The notes under the pieces were generated by a model that saw only the letters and a program-made list of their open reading frames with translations, had not been told where the DNA came from and did not search any database. A stretch of DNA of 64,000 bases from Ifrita kowaldi (taxonomy: Eukaryota; Chordata; Aves; Passeriformes; Cinclosomatidae): the NCBI GenBank assembly GCA_013398055.1, contig VZRS01012612.1, positions 62,210 through 126,209 of the forward strand. Reading direction: 5' to 3'. The position numbers and the translations under genes were made by a program. Positions 46,601-59,700 of this stretch are shown piece by piece (positions within the stretch are counted from its first letter, which is position 1; the number at the start of each line of letters is the position of its first letter).

Positions 46601-49600
46601 GGGAGGCTGTGTTAGCTGCAGAATAAAGAGATGTTGTATTTGTTGGCAGAGCAAATTCCTAATTATTTTCTTTGTTCTGCTTTGGGATTCTGTTTCTGAG
46701 GTAAGCTCCAGAGAGATTTCTTGGAATTTTATGGACTCTTGGCCTAGAATAAACTGTCTTGAGATTTCCAGCCGACCACTTGGATGAGAACATATAGATC
46801 TGCATGTCAAAAGAAAGACCTGTCTCTTATCTGCTATCCTGGAGAGGATTTATTGCCTTGGAAAAATGAGCTGCTTCCAGTTCTCTTGGAATCGTGACAT
46901 CCCTAAGCTTGCTTGTTGGCACCAGCAAAGCAAATGCCAGGAAACTCATAGTATTCTTAGAGGCACAAAGCTTTTGCTTTGTATTTCCTGTAGAAATTCT
47001 TTAAAGTAACACCCTGTCTGTGATTTACTGCTCTGAAAATTTAACTTTGTCTAGCAGGCTGGATATCTTCAAAGAAATTATTAAAGAGAATTTTTGCTGT
47101 TTCTAAGGTGAAGTTTATTGGTTTGGAGGTTTTTTAATAGTAGTATTTATATTAAACTAGAACTTCACTATAACGACGAATGTTATAAAAAGTGTATAAT
47201 TTCCAAACAGCAATTTTCAGGTCTTTTTTTCCCTCTGAATTATGGTTCTCCTACATTGTTAGGACCTGTGTCCAGCTTGTGAAAATATGTGAATTTTGAT
47301 AAACCATATCTGTAGTTTTTACGTACACTGTACTTTAAAAATCTTGGAATTGGATAAAGCCACAGATGTGGTCCCAAGATGTACAATAAACTGCAAATTT
47401 TTTTGTATAACCATATAAGTGCCTTTTTCTCCCAGTCTCCCAGTCATGTGATTCTTTGAGCTTTTCAGAACATTAGATTTAATGCAAATGATCAAGAAAT
47501 GTGCATTGTGAAATGCTGGAGTGATGGGGATTTATATTTATGTACATTTTTCTTTAAGGACTAAACATCCTTCCTGAAGAGGCTTTTAGCACTTCATCTT
47601 TCCCACACTTATTCTTTGCTTTTGCTCCTGGAATGCTGTCAGACAAAAACCCCTGAATTACAAAATGCATTTTCACTTCCTGAATTTCAGTGTTTAGTGG
47701 ATTTTCACTGGAACACTTGCTATGTGTTCCAGTTTTGGAAGCTTTTTATGTCTGCATCTAATTCTAAGCATATATGTGCCCTCATACTGCTGTGTTGCAA
47801 TGCTTTTAGCTGTCTTGCTGAATTACAGACAGAATGCTCAGAAATAAACCATTGAATATATGTAACTTGCCCCTACACCTTCTTCCCCCCCAAAACTGAC
47901 CCCCTTCTCTCACTGAATATTTCGAGTAATCTTGAGCAAATTTCAAAAACAATATGAGAAAAGCAAAATGACAGTAAATGCAAATCTGCAAGTATTCAAT
48001 GTTTTGGTGTCACTAAAGAGGCACAAATTCATTAGCTACCTAATATTTAGGGGACTGCTTCAACAACAAGAACAGAATACTGGTGATTGGATCAACAGAA
48101 GTTAAATATAGCTACATCGCTGCCTGGATTCACTTGCTTCCTTGCACACCAAAAAACTTTTATAAAATTAAGTAATTTTCTTCTCCCAGTGTAGTATCTG
48201 GCTGTACTTGGAGAGAAGGAGTCAGAAAAAGGTACAAACTGTGATGCTTGCATTTAAGTTTTCTGCAGAAGCCTCTTGAGCACAAGTGTATGACAGCATC
48301 TGTCTCCCCAGCTATGAGTGTATGAAGGGGTGTATCACTAGCATGTGTTCAAAGCTCAGCATCCTCTATTTTTGCTGCTTGGTGAGCTGGGCTAGACAGT
48401 GTGTTAGCTTCTCAAAACATATGAAGAATATCTAGCATGTTAAACTATGAAAAATGCAAACAGGGAACATTCAGGATTCTTCCCCAAAAGCTGTGAAGCT
48501 TTGAGTGGGCACCATTAAAGGGCTGGGGAGTGGGGTGTGATGACAGATGAGGATGTGTCAGCAGCTTCCCCCTCTCCCACTGCAGCTGCCTTTCTGCTGG
48601 GACGATCAGCCTCATCCTCACCTGAGCTGCCCCACAGGTATGTCTGTGTCACCCATGTCCCCATCTGGACCTCCTGGATTTCCTGGGCTGACCATGGATG
48701 CCCCCATAGCTAGAGATCAGCCTGTGGCAGCAGTGTCTTGGCTGAGCCCACTGCAGCCCCACCCCGCCCCCATAGGGTTGTAGTGGATCTGTGTCGGGGT
48801 ACACCACGTGGTGATAGAGANCCTGCAGACCTGCTCTTGGCCCTCCTGGTAGAGATGTGACTGCGACCTACAGCTTCTTTCTTGAGGGATCTGTCTTGTG
48901 CCACCTGGATACGGAACTCTTCAACATGTGGTTCATTCTGCTGTAAGAGGTTGCAGCTGCTCACAGCAGTTTTTCCTTTTGAAAGTGAGGGATTATTTAA
49001 CATTTGACATTTGTTCACTGTTTAACTGAGATTTCTGTTGCAAAATGCCAATGTGTGAATGTGAGTATGTTCTCTGGTGCTCATGACAAAATCCTTGGTG
49101 GTAAGGTGTGCGAGTTACTGACTTGTGGCTACATCACTGAGTCACCTTAGGAGCCCTCCAAAACAAGGAGCCCAGGAACTGACAGGCCTATATTGTTTTG
49201 CTTTAGTTCCCCTACAGAGATCAAAATGGGAAATATTGTGGTACCCTCAGAGCACTGATTTGATTTTTCGTTTTCATTATTGGAAAGGCTGGATTTACAG
49301 AGTAGGTTACTACTCTCTCTCCCCAGGAGAGATATCATGACATTTCCATTGGTTGTAAGATGTGATTTAGGGAGATTCCAGGCATAATTAGGACCAGAGA
49401 TGATCTGAGTTTTAATAGTAAAAAACCCCTCTTTTATGAAGGCATCAGCTGTGAGCTGCCCTGCAGTCACCAGGGAGAGAAGAGCTTTCTTAGGACACAG
49501 TAAGGGAAGAGACAGCCAGCAAGAGGAGAAGGAAAAAAGAGAGACCTTCCCAGTAGTATTGCTGTCCAAATTTCTCTCCCCTCCACGATACCATGCTGTT

Positions 49601-52600
49601 GTTAATTAATTATTTTTGGGAAATACTGCATTCCCGTAGGCCCTGTGTCAGTGTCATCCTTGGGCCTTGTTGTTTTCTAGGAGCTGCTTTCTAGGTTTCT
49701 CCAGACAGCTGTTGCTTGCCCCTCAGTTTTACAGATGAGAGAGCTGCAACCTGGAACAGTAGATATTTTCCTCTCCACTCCTGTTGCTCTGCTGTATGGA
49801 ACTCTGTTCCTCCTGATGTGCATCATACTGGGAAGGAGCCTCCTTGCAGGTATTGAAGGCCTTGCCAATGACATTTGTCATACCCGAGGAAGTGCTGCCC
49901 AGCCCTGTGCATCCTAACAGATTTTGGGGAGAAAACATACATCAAGCAAAAGGTCAAGAAGGTGCAGCTGCTGATAGCCAGCTGTGATAAGAGATCAAGC
50001 ACAGCTGAACAAATGCAAACATCCAAACAATGTGGAAGCAGCAGTTCATGGTAAGTCATGTAAAGTAGCAGGGAGCTCCTTCTGTCCTGAAAGTTCACTT
50101 GATCTTGACACTAGTCTTTAATTCTTTTCCCAAAATTGTCAAGTTTCAGGTCTGTCATTTTCTATAACAAACATATGCTCTTCAGAGCTGGTTCCCAGGA
50201 GCAGAAAGGTGAAATTACTGTGTCAGGAGGGAACTTGAGAATCACATGAAAGGAAAATCAAACCAACAACTGAGGAACCTCCAAGCTCATCATTCCAGTG
50301 AAAAAGCAGCTCTGAGTTGTGCCAAAGTTTAGTGTAGAGTTGTAAATTTCAAATATACCTTGAAATCTGCTTGCTTCCTCTGCTTGGAACATGGCCACTA
50401 CATTTGCTTTGAAAGCTTTCCTTTCCTTTCAAACTGTTTGCAAAAGCTCACCATATGGAATGACAGCTTTTATAAAGTGCTATGGAAATGGAAACTCCAG
50501 TGCTGTTTTGTCTTCACAATGCTTGTCTTTCCTTTTTATTCCCACAGAAATACTCAAAGCTAAAAATTCAAAACAGAACTTATTGTTATAAGACAATGTA
50601 TATAATTTCTAGCAGTCTGCTATCTGTGTTTTTCCTCAAATACCTCAAAGAGCTGGTTAAAGACTCTGGCTAGCAAGCTTAGAGTTGTGGATGTAACCAC
50701 ACTGTTCCTGGCTGCGCAGTTCCTTAGAAGTAGGAGCCCAGCCCTAATCTGTGTCCCCAAGGGGTCTTTTGGCCAAGTGCATGTTTTTGACATGATTCTT
50801 CTTTACCGGATAACGGATGTGATAATGGATTAGTATTTTATTTATTGAAATTTTAAAGGTGTCAACACACTGCTTGGTTTTAATAATCTCATTCCACATT
50901 AAAATGGCTTCAGAATGAATGAACTGGTGCCTCAATCCAAAGCTGAGGTGAAACTGGAAGCCTCCTGAAGAGCAGACAGCAGTACAGGTTAACACCTAAT
51001 GTAAGTAAGGAGTACTTGATTTCACAAGGCTTTTTCCCCCATTTTTCCTACTTATGTCTATATAAGCAGGTAAGGGGAGGGCTAGGGGTAGAGATTAGGG
51101 CATTGTCCTTTGATTATTCGACTGCCAGCATGCTCTCAGGCATGATTTTGGTCACTGTAACCAACACGTGTCTCAGTAGCGCTCTGACATGATCCAGGCA
51201 CAGTCTGGCCCAGAATTATTCCTGATAAACAATTTGGACAGGGATACTCTTTTGTGTGAGAAAAGAGAGGCAGATGGGAAAGGGATGCAAATTGTGGTAT
51301 AAATTCTGAGTCAGAAAATGCAACTGTGTTGTAACCTTTGATTACCAGGTTTATGTAAAAACATCTTGTTGGCTTTAGTGAGGGACAGGTCTGACTCTGT
51401 TGCATCTTTGCTTAAAGTGACTTCATCAAACAGCTCTCTATTACTTGCAGCTACTTCCCTTTACTTTCTTTTCATCTTTTTTAGAGCTGTAGTTTCTTCC
51501 CATGATCTCCTTTCCTTGATTTGCTGTGCAGTGTTTGCTTCCATGTCCTTGACTGTAACTGCATCACTAAAGAGCAATAAGCTGGTTTACAAAATCTGTA
51601 GGGACCTGCAGTGAGGGCTGGTCCCCTTCTCAGCAGCCATGGCAAACCGTTAGCATCAGCAACAGATTATTAGTCAAGACTTACCAAAAAGGACTGGACT
51701 GTTTCTTAAAACCAATGTAGCCACAGAGACCAAGAAGTTTCACCATCTCTCTCTTAGGGTGTGATGGTCAACTTCTGTTGACATCAATGGAAAGATTCTT
51801 CTTTTTGAAAGAACCACTGAATTGGACCATTACTCAGAAGGAAAAGTCACAGTTATTAAGTCACCCACGCCTTTTCTTATGTTTTGCTTGGAAATCTGAA
51901 CTGTCAGACCTTCTGAGAGCAGATCATGTCTTAGGCTGATGGATGGACACAGTGTCTGGTTGTTTGGTACACCCCTGGTCTGCTGCTCTTGTTGCTTAAC
52001 TCTAGACTGTGTTGATGCATTCATGACAGAGTGCTAGCAATGAAGTTGCAGTTTTATATGGCAGGTCCAGAACGCAGTGTTGTTTGCACTTGAGGCAGAT
52101 GCAGATGTAATTTGGAGATAGTCATAAAATTACTAATTCTTTTCCAAAGATGAAATTTCTTCTGAGGTGGCAAATGTGATCTGTTACCCACCTACATCTC
52201 TAGCAACTAGTTTTCAAGTGCTAATCTGTTTTGCTGGATGTCATCCAAGCACGACAGTTGTGGTGAGAACTGAGTCAGAATCTCTGGTGGCTCTGAATTG
52301 TCATCACATGTGTCAGAGCTTATACCACAATATCCCTCACTTCTCAGAATAAGCTTCTGATGGTCTCTATCAGGGTCACGTCCCTGTTTGAATCCCAGCA
52401 GTCAGGCCTCCACTCCACATTTATGAAACTTTAGATCTCATGCTAGATTTCCATTATTTTTCCACAAGTACAGCAGGAGGAAAGAATGAGATACTAAGAT
52501 ATTGTTGAAATGTTTTGTGTCTTAGTTGTGTGAATTTCCACCAGCTTTACTGAGATGTAGCAGAGTGACTGGTGAAAGCTGTTAAAATGCAAAGATAAGA

Positions 52601-55600
52601 TGAGCCGTAACCTGCTCTGAGTCACTGAGCAGCAGGGTCGGCAGCAGAGCTCTGTTTTTCCAGCCAGTTTAATTAGAAAACGTAAACTATCTTGGCTCAC
52701 TTACTTCATCCCAAAGCCTTTGCCATAAAATCAGACAGCCTAGTCTTCCCAGAAGCAGAGTTTTCCTCTTTACTAACACTCTGTTAGGTAAAAGGCCATA
52801 ACAGAACAGATTTTTACTGAAGAAAGAAAGCAGAAATGCTACAGTGAAAAGCCTGACTAGCCTGTGCACTACCCTTTTCTACTCAAGCACATCTAGAATG
52901 TGCTGGCCTCCTCTAAGGGCTGTTGGGTCCTGCTGGAGGAGTCAGTTGCTACTCTCCATGCCCAAATGAGCCCCACTTGGAGTCTGTGGGCTCTAGAGGA
53001 TTTTGATATGTAAGAAGGGATGAGAACTTCTGGAGCCTCCCTTTGGGAAAGAGTCACTGTTCTCCACTGGGGGAAAAAGGACTTTCTGAGTTATTGTCGA
53101 ACTGCATTTGCATAGGAAGAGATTTGCTTGCACGGTTCTTTTCACTGGCCTGTGCTGGCCCTCAGCTTCCACTGTATTTAGTGGGTTTGAACTCCTTGGA
53201 TGAAGTGGAATAACAAATGGGATTTGCAATCAGTCACGGAAAGGATGCTTCCTAAACAGCTTTTTTCTCCCATTAGGGAAAAAAAAAGTTTCTTTTTCAC
53301 AATTTTGGTTGAATTGGCACCTACTCTTTGGGTATTCAGTGTATTTGGGTTTCCAGTGGTTGCATTTATATTTTTATTAATTTCACAGCTCCCTCCTTTC
53401 CTTTAAGTTTTAAGCAACCAGGTTCTCCTCCTAAAGCAGTGTCTGCAGGGGGTTTTAAACTTGAAAAGGCAAAGATCTATGATGAATCACTACAGTCTTT
53501 AGAAAATGAGACATCAGTGGGAGCTTTTGATTTTGGCAAGTTTTTAAAATTAGATACTTTTTTCATCAGTAACCCAGCTGCTACCCTTAATCTGACTGCT
53601 CTGGGATGTTCTGTGCAGCAGTCCCTGCTGTCTGACAACCAGGACTGAGGATTTTTTATAGCAAAAGCTCTCCCAAGGGCCTATGTCATGGGACAATTTT
53701 GCAATCGCAATTGAATTTAGTGTAACAGTGGAATTTCTACTAAGCATGTTTTTACATTGGGTTGAGGGTATCCTCACTGTATTGCTTGGTTCAGTTTCCC
53801 AGTGACAATCAAAGTTAGGCATGCCTCTTTATTTCAAAATATGTATCAAAATATGAATTTGTTTAGGGAGTGTTCAGCTACTTTGACAGAACCTTCACTA
53901 GCTTTTAAAACTCGGTAAGTATTTCTCTACAGTGACAAATTATGGCAGTGTAATAGTAATTTAAGGACCTACAAGGTGGTGAAAAATCCTAGGAGGTTGC
54001 TACTGGCATGCATTTGGAATGAGATGGAATCCATTTTATTGCCAGACTTGTGTTTAGCAGTAACAGGTAAAATCAAAAGAATACAGATGTGGCTGTTGAA
54101 GGTATTCCTGTGGAAGCTGAGTGGTTGGATGGCTGCTTGATGTGAAGGACATGGGAAAATTCGTGGCAACTAATTTGCTGCTCATGATCTGAGTAGCCTT
54201 TTCCCCCATATCATGGCAGGACTGATGACAACATCAATGAGTCAAAGAGTTCCTTGTTCTTTTTTTTTATTAGTGATGGTAACAATAAGAAACAATTATT
54301 TGCAGGACACATATGAACTATAGAATATGTGCGTGTACACCAACGTAGACGCACAAGTTAAGGTGACAGATTAGTTAGCAACTCTACTGCAAATGTAGGT
54401 CAATGTCCAGAAGCCTTGGTCTGTGAGTCCTCCTGAGAGAATATTCTGTTCTGAATCACCAGCCAGGCCTTTTGCTTCAGCAGGGTTTGTCAGCTCTCTC
54501 AGCTGGTGCTCCATGTCAGGTCTTGATCATCTGTTTGCGATAACAGGGGCAGAAACGCCAGAAGGCACAGATGAACTCCTCAGAAGCAAGCATTCTATTT
54601 CTGTATAAATATCCCTTGCAATAAAGGGAAAGGAAGAGAAAATACAGCAAATCTGTTGCACAGGATCAGCAGAACTGTTGCTAAATAGAATGTTTTTATG
54701 AGCAGTCGGCAGATGCTGAGGCTCAGATATTAGCTTAGTGACTGTGTAAAAAATTACAGTCATGACACTCAGTTCATTTTCACCATCTTGTGCTTGTTCT
54801 AATGGCAAATAAAGATCTGGTTTTTAGGGGGAGCCTGCTTTAGAGGTTTTTAGTTTGTTTTGAGGTCAATTTTTTCAGTGAAAATTCATATTCCCTTCTG
54901 GCATTCAGCAGACTGCAACTTAAGTAAACAACAGAGAGCTTTGCAAAGACCTCATTATCTTTTTCTGATTTACTGGTGCGACTTTGCCCTCTGTCTATTC
55001 AGATAAGTTCCTTAAATCTCTTTGGAAGCTTTTGTCTTTAGACTCTTCCAAGGGCAACAACTTAGTGAATGTAGTATGTAGCTAGTCTAAATTTTACAAT
55101 AAATATGTGTTTAGGATTCTTTTCTTATTACTCAATGTAATTTTGGGGCTCTGTGGATGTGTGTAATAGTCTTAACTAATCAATTGAAAAAGTGATGGCT
55201 GTGCCTGAGGTCCAATGAATTCCTGTTGTCCAATTCGTGTCAAAGCAAGTTAGTAGAAAAAAACTTGCATTGAGCCCAGCAGAATTGGATCAGGCCCTGC
55301 ACCTTTGACAAAACTCACATGTCTTGAAGAGCAGTGAATAAAACCATAATTTGCATTTGATTGCAAAACTGGGAAAGAAAAGCATACTCTCTGCACCTAC
55401 CAAATGGAGCTTATGCCTGAATTGTTTCTGGTTTGAACTGTCAAGGGAGAACACAGCACACTGGCTACTCATGTATCTAGTCATTGTCTGCAATAATCCA
55501 GATAGAAAAGATTTTACTCTTTCAGACAATTACACTTCTCTCCAGACATCTAAAAGAGATAAAATAAGATCAGGAAGAGAGACATTTTTTATTATTATCC

Positions 55601-55984
55601 CACTACCTTTTATCCTTTGTAGCTCTAATTTTAGGACAACAGCTCTTTCTGATGAAGGGTCTATGTACCACTGCTATCAGCTGAGAGATGCCCAAATTGG
55701 GCAGAGCTTTTACTGTGCTCTGGCTTATCTTCTACTTCAAAATGCTCTGGACTAATGGCATTTGTGGCAAACTAAAGCAACCTTGCAGAATCCAGCCTAC
55801 AAAGAATAAGTAGACGTTGTCTCAGACCATGGGGGTCTGAAGTGTATCATGTTTATATATACTGCATGCCTTGCCCATGTATATAATCTAATGTTAGTAG
55901 AAATATTTATTATCACGGTAAAATGAGTTGTATTGGATAAATTTGGAGGTTTGACTTGCTGTTTTCACTTACAACCAAGCGTGA
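43606..55984. other. Intergenic, no gene recognised
   Basis: Unique sequence without an identifiable transposon. It includes a comparatively G+C-rich block at 48540-48800 and a single N at 48821. Open frames at 44814-45083, 45348-45548, 53328-53648 and 55351-55755 have mixed composition, but no recognised domain. Confidence 0.55.
48821..48821. other. Single ambiguous base (N)
   Basis: One unresolved base following the G+C-rich block. It creates an X in a spurious opposite-strand frame. Confidence 1.
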
Positions 55985-56772
55985 AACATTCTGCTAATTT
56001 TGTGGCTGACACCAAGTTGGCTGGTGCAGTGTGCTGGAGGGAAGGGGTGGCATCCAGAGGCACCTGCTGGCCTTGAGAGGTGGGCTCGTGTGAACCTCAT
56101 TAAGTTAAACAGGGCAAAGTGCGAGGTCCTACACTTGGGTTGGGTAACCCCCAGTATCAATACAGACTGGGGGTGATCAAACTGAGAGCAGCTGTGACGA
56201 GAAACACTCAGGGATATTGGTGGAAGAAAAACTGAACATTAATCAGTAGTGAGCACTTGCAGCCCAGAAAGCCAATCCATTCCTGGGCTGCATAAGGAGA
56301 AGTGTGACTAGCTGGCTGAGAGAGAGCATTTTCCCACCCCTACACCACTCTTGTCAGATGCTACATGATACAGCAAATCCATAGGAGAGCTACAAAGATT
56401 ATCAGAGGGCTGGAGCACTAGAAGGTTCCAGGGAGAACTTGTATCATTTTTCCAGGTCCTGAAGTGAGCTTATGAGCAAGACAGAGACTTTTATAAGGGC
56501 CTGTAGGATAGCACATGGGGCAATGATATTAAATTGAAAGAGAATGGGCTCAGATTGGACATGAAGAAGACATTTTTTTATGATGAGGATGGTGGGGCAC
56601 TGGCACAGGTTTGCCCAGAGAAGCTGTGAATGCCCTTCACTGGAAGTATTCAAGGCCATGTTGGATATGACTTTGAGAAACCTGACCTCGTGAATGATGT
56701 CTCCGCCATGGCAGAGAGGTTGCACTAGATTATCTCTAAAGGTCTCTTGCAACCCAAACCATTCTGCGATCC
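55985..56772 (+). mobile_element. CR1 LINE 3' region, sense (about 790 bp)
   Basis: Starts in the CR1 block just after the catalytic motif (TTTGTGGCTGACACCAAGTT = F-V-A-D-T-K-L; family FADDTKL, so one catalytic Asp is lost). It runs through the KFNKGKCEVLHLG-like block (AACAGGGCAAAGTGCGAGGT), the AGAAGACATTTTTTTATGAT region and GGCATGGCAGAGAGGTTGCA-like sequence, and ends CCATTCTGCGATCCC with a mutated terminal octamer. It has multiple indels and is inactive. Confidence 0.93.
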
Positions 56773-59700
56773 CAAGGTTTTCAACTTCTTGTTGTAGAAG
56801 TGCATGAGTGCAGTAAATGGTTGGGAGTTTTTTGTGCTCTTCATACTCTGGTCACACCTCAAAAAGCACAGAACACTTGGAGAGCATTAATCTTTTGTAA
56901 GGCTGCATTTCATTGTAACATCTGGCGTAAATAAGTAAATTCCTTTTAGATGCTGAATTCTTATTCTTTTAAAATACTTTGCAAATTTTCCAGTATTGTA
57001 TTATTTTCCTTGCTTGTGGCTTATGTTTGACTGCAGAAAATGAATATCGTGTGTTTGGGATAGAAACACCCTCCTGTTTTACCTGAATGGAAATTACTCC
57101 TGTGTGTGCCTTTTCTGCATGAGGTAGTTTATGATTAAACAGCCCATTGCCGTAGAGCATCTTATTAACTGTTTTCCTATTTTAGTTTTAATTACAAACC
57201 CTTGGGAAACACCTCCAAATGTATTTAAAGAGCTTTCAAATGTTTGGATGAATGGATGAGAGCTGCCCAGTTCCCTCCTGAGCCAGGGAACTTGCCACCC
57301 TGCAACCATGTGGGGCAGCTCTCCAATTGCAGGGTCTGTTCCTGGTGTTTGTATGGCCACAGGCTTTACTGCCTTGTTTGTTCAGTGGAACAGAAAATCC
57401 CATGAAGCATACAAAAATATTTGCACTCTGTTAGTACTTTGCTACACTATGAAAATGTAGGGAGGGGGCTTTGGAATGCATTCTCAGAGGGTGAAAACTG
57501 GCAGGGCTTAGGTGAAAGGACTGGTGTTTTGCTCTGCAGCAGCTGTGGGTTTGCCACTGTCCACTAGGATATTGAACACTAAATAAAATCTCAGAGTAAA
57601 TGTGAGGACAAGTTTTTAGGGAGAGCTATCATCTCACCTCTGTTTGTTACTAGTGAAAGATTTGTGGAAAACAGATGAACTTTTAGGGTGCTTTCAGAGA
57701 AGTGTTTTTGTGCTTGAAAACTTACCTATTATCCAGTGGCTACAGTGAATCCAATTGAAGATATTGCTTCTCCTTAAAAGGATTTACTTGCTCTTATATG
57801 CTACAGCAAGTAAAGTAATGTTTGCTTAAAAACAAAATGTTGGGAACCAAAGATTAATTATCACTTATGCCTGTCTCCCTTCTGCTTCATATGTGGGAAC
57901 AAACTTGCAGACAATATTATCCCTAAATTAAAAGAAATGTAAACTGACAGGTGCAAATCAGGGCTGTACAATTTAATCCTCATTGGAGATGATGCTCTTC
58001 ACACGAATTTGTATAAAAACAGGTTTGGGATCCTCAGTTCAGATTTTTAATCAAGAATGAAGTGCAAGTGAAACTTGCTCGATTGGACAGAAATCATGTT
58101 CTTGGTCATCTGGCAAAGGCCTTGGTGAAGTGAAGGGTGTACTGTAAATTACTGACAGTACAGCGCACAAAAATATTCAACATTTGGACCCATAACCAAT
58201 GTTTCCACTTCTGTTTTAATTTGATCTGGTCCTGTGAGATACTGAGCAAAATGAGGATCGGGTGCCCAGCAGACAGAAGTTCACCATATCCCTAGGCTGA
58301 GGGTTGTCTATTGGTTTTGTCTTGGTAGTACCGAGAACAGTGTCAGCCGTTGAGACAACTCCTTACATCTTTGATGCACTGCACCATGTCATGCTGAAAG
58401 GTAGTGGTGAGTCAGGATTCTTCGGCCTCCAACAACAATATTTGAGCAAACCTGGATAAAATTAAAAGGTACCAGCTGCTGGGCTCAGCTGTGCCCTGCA
58501 GTGGGTCTGCTGGAGCCGGCTGGAACACTCTGCAGCCCCCACTGCCAGTTCCTCCCCAGTTATACCTAATGCCTTCCTGTCTTCCCTTTGCCCTGCCTTC
58601 CTGCTTTGTAGATCATGATCATTGTCTTCCAAGGTCTGTTTTGCAGAAATATTTGTCTGTACAGGAAAGCACACTGAATAAACTTGTCGCTCCAGCAGGG
58701 AACATTGATTCAATAATAGCTCATATCATCTCTATTTGGATTCTGTCTAGGACTTTGAGACCTATCCTCCCATTAAGAAATCAAAAGAAGTTCTGATCTT
58801 TCTTAACACTCCTGGAGTATAAATTGTGTCAAAAGTGGCAATAAGTGAAGGTGAACAGGGCTGGAGTTCAACTGTAACTTTGTGTTTCTCGCTAGAGGGA
58901 CATCTCCCAGGCCTTCTCCATCCCCACATGAGATTCATCTGCAGTTTGCCAGGCAGGTCTGGAACATGCAGTGAGGATCAGGGTTGAGGCAGAGCAGATC
59001 TGTTGTCCTTTAGCACAGTTAGTAAGTGCCAGAGTTTAGATTACAATGTGTATTTCCAGCAGATGAAAGAACATATTTGGAAGGGGTATGGATGCAAACA
59101 AAAATTAAGACCCACACTTTAAAACACAGCCATTGCATGCCCAGGGACTTACAGTAGATTGTCGGAAGCATTCCACATTTCATTGTCTCCAAAGGGAGCA
59201 GTGTTTTTCAAATGAAACCACTCTTTTTAGCAGTTTTGTTCTGTAGCAGAAGGTGTAGCTTTTGTGCCTATATTTGTAAAGGCTGGAGAATAGGTTTAGC
59301 TGCACTAAATTCAGTAAGGTTTTCCCACATAGGAGTTAGAACCAAATAAGGGTCCCAACCAATGGACCCTCCTTGATTCATGTATTCACACTTTGGAATC
59401 CAGAAAATGACAGGATTGGTAGCTGCAAAAAAAAAAATCTAAAAACCTGTACTTTCAAACCCGAATTTTACGTAGGACTGAACCACAAGATAAGAAGACA
59501 CGTCACTAGAACTTTTATAAAGGTGAGATGTGAAGGAAAAGTGTACTTGAACTGCCAACTCAAGGGTCCTGAAATTCAAATTAATTAATTCAATAGTCAA
59601 TGTTATTTAAAAAATTGATTTATCAAATGAAAAGATCTGCAAAAACATGTTCAGGTTACTGCAGTGTAAGTTCCTCTCCCAGATAAGTTTGATCTGGTTC

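Noticed and set aside
53328..53648. 106-codon frame with an acceptor-like pyrimidine stretch inside
   Set aside because: The second half is mildly protein-like, but no donor, partner exon or family could be found.
55280..55310. GGATCAGGCCCT and, near 51777, GACATCAATGGAAAGA, which recall an ancient repeat shared by birds, turtles and crocodiles
   Set aside because: The matches are too short to assign without a repeat-library search.
55351..55755. 134-codon + strand frame, the longest in the intergenic part without Ns
   Set aside because: Mixed composition with no domain or motif I recognise and no promoter or splice context; a frame of this length is plausible by chance in 64 kb.
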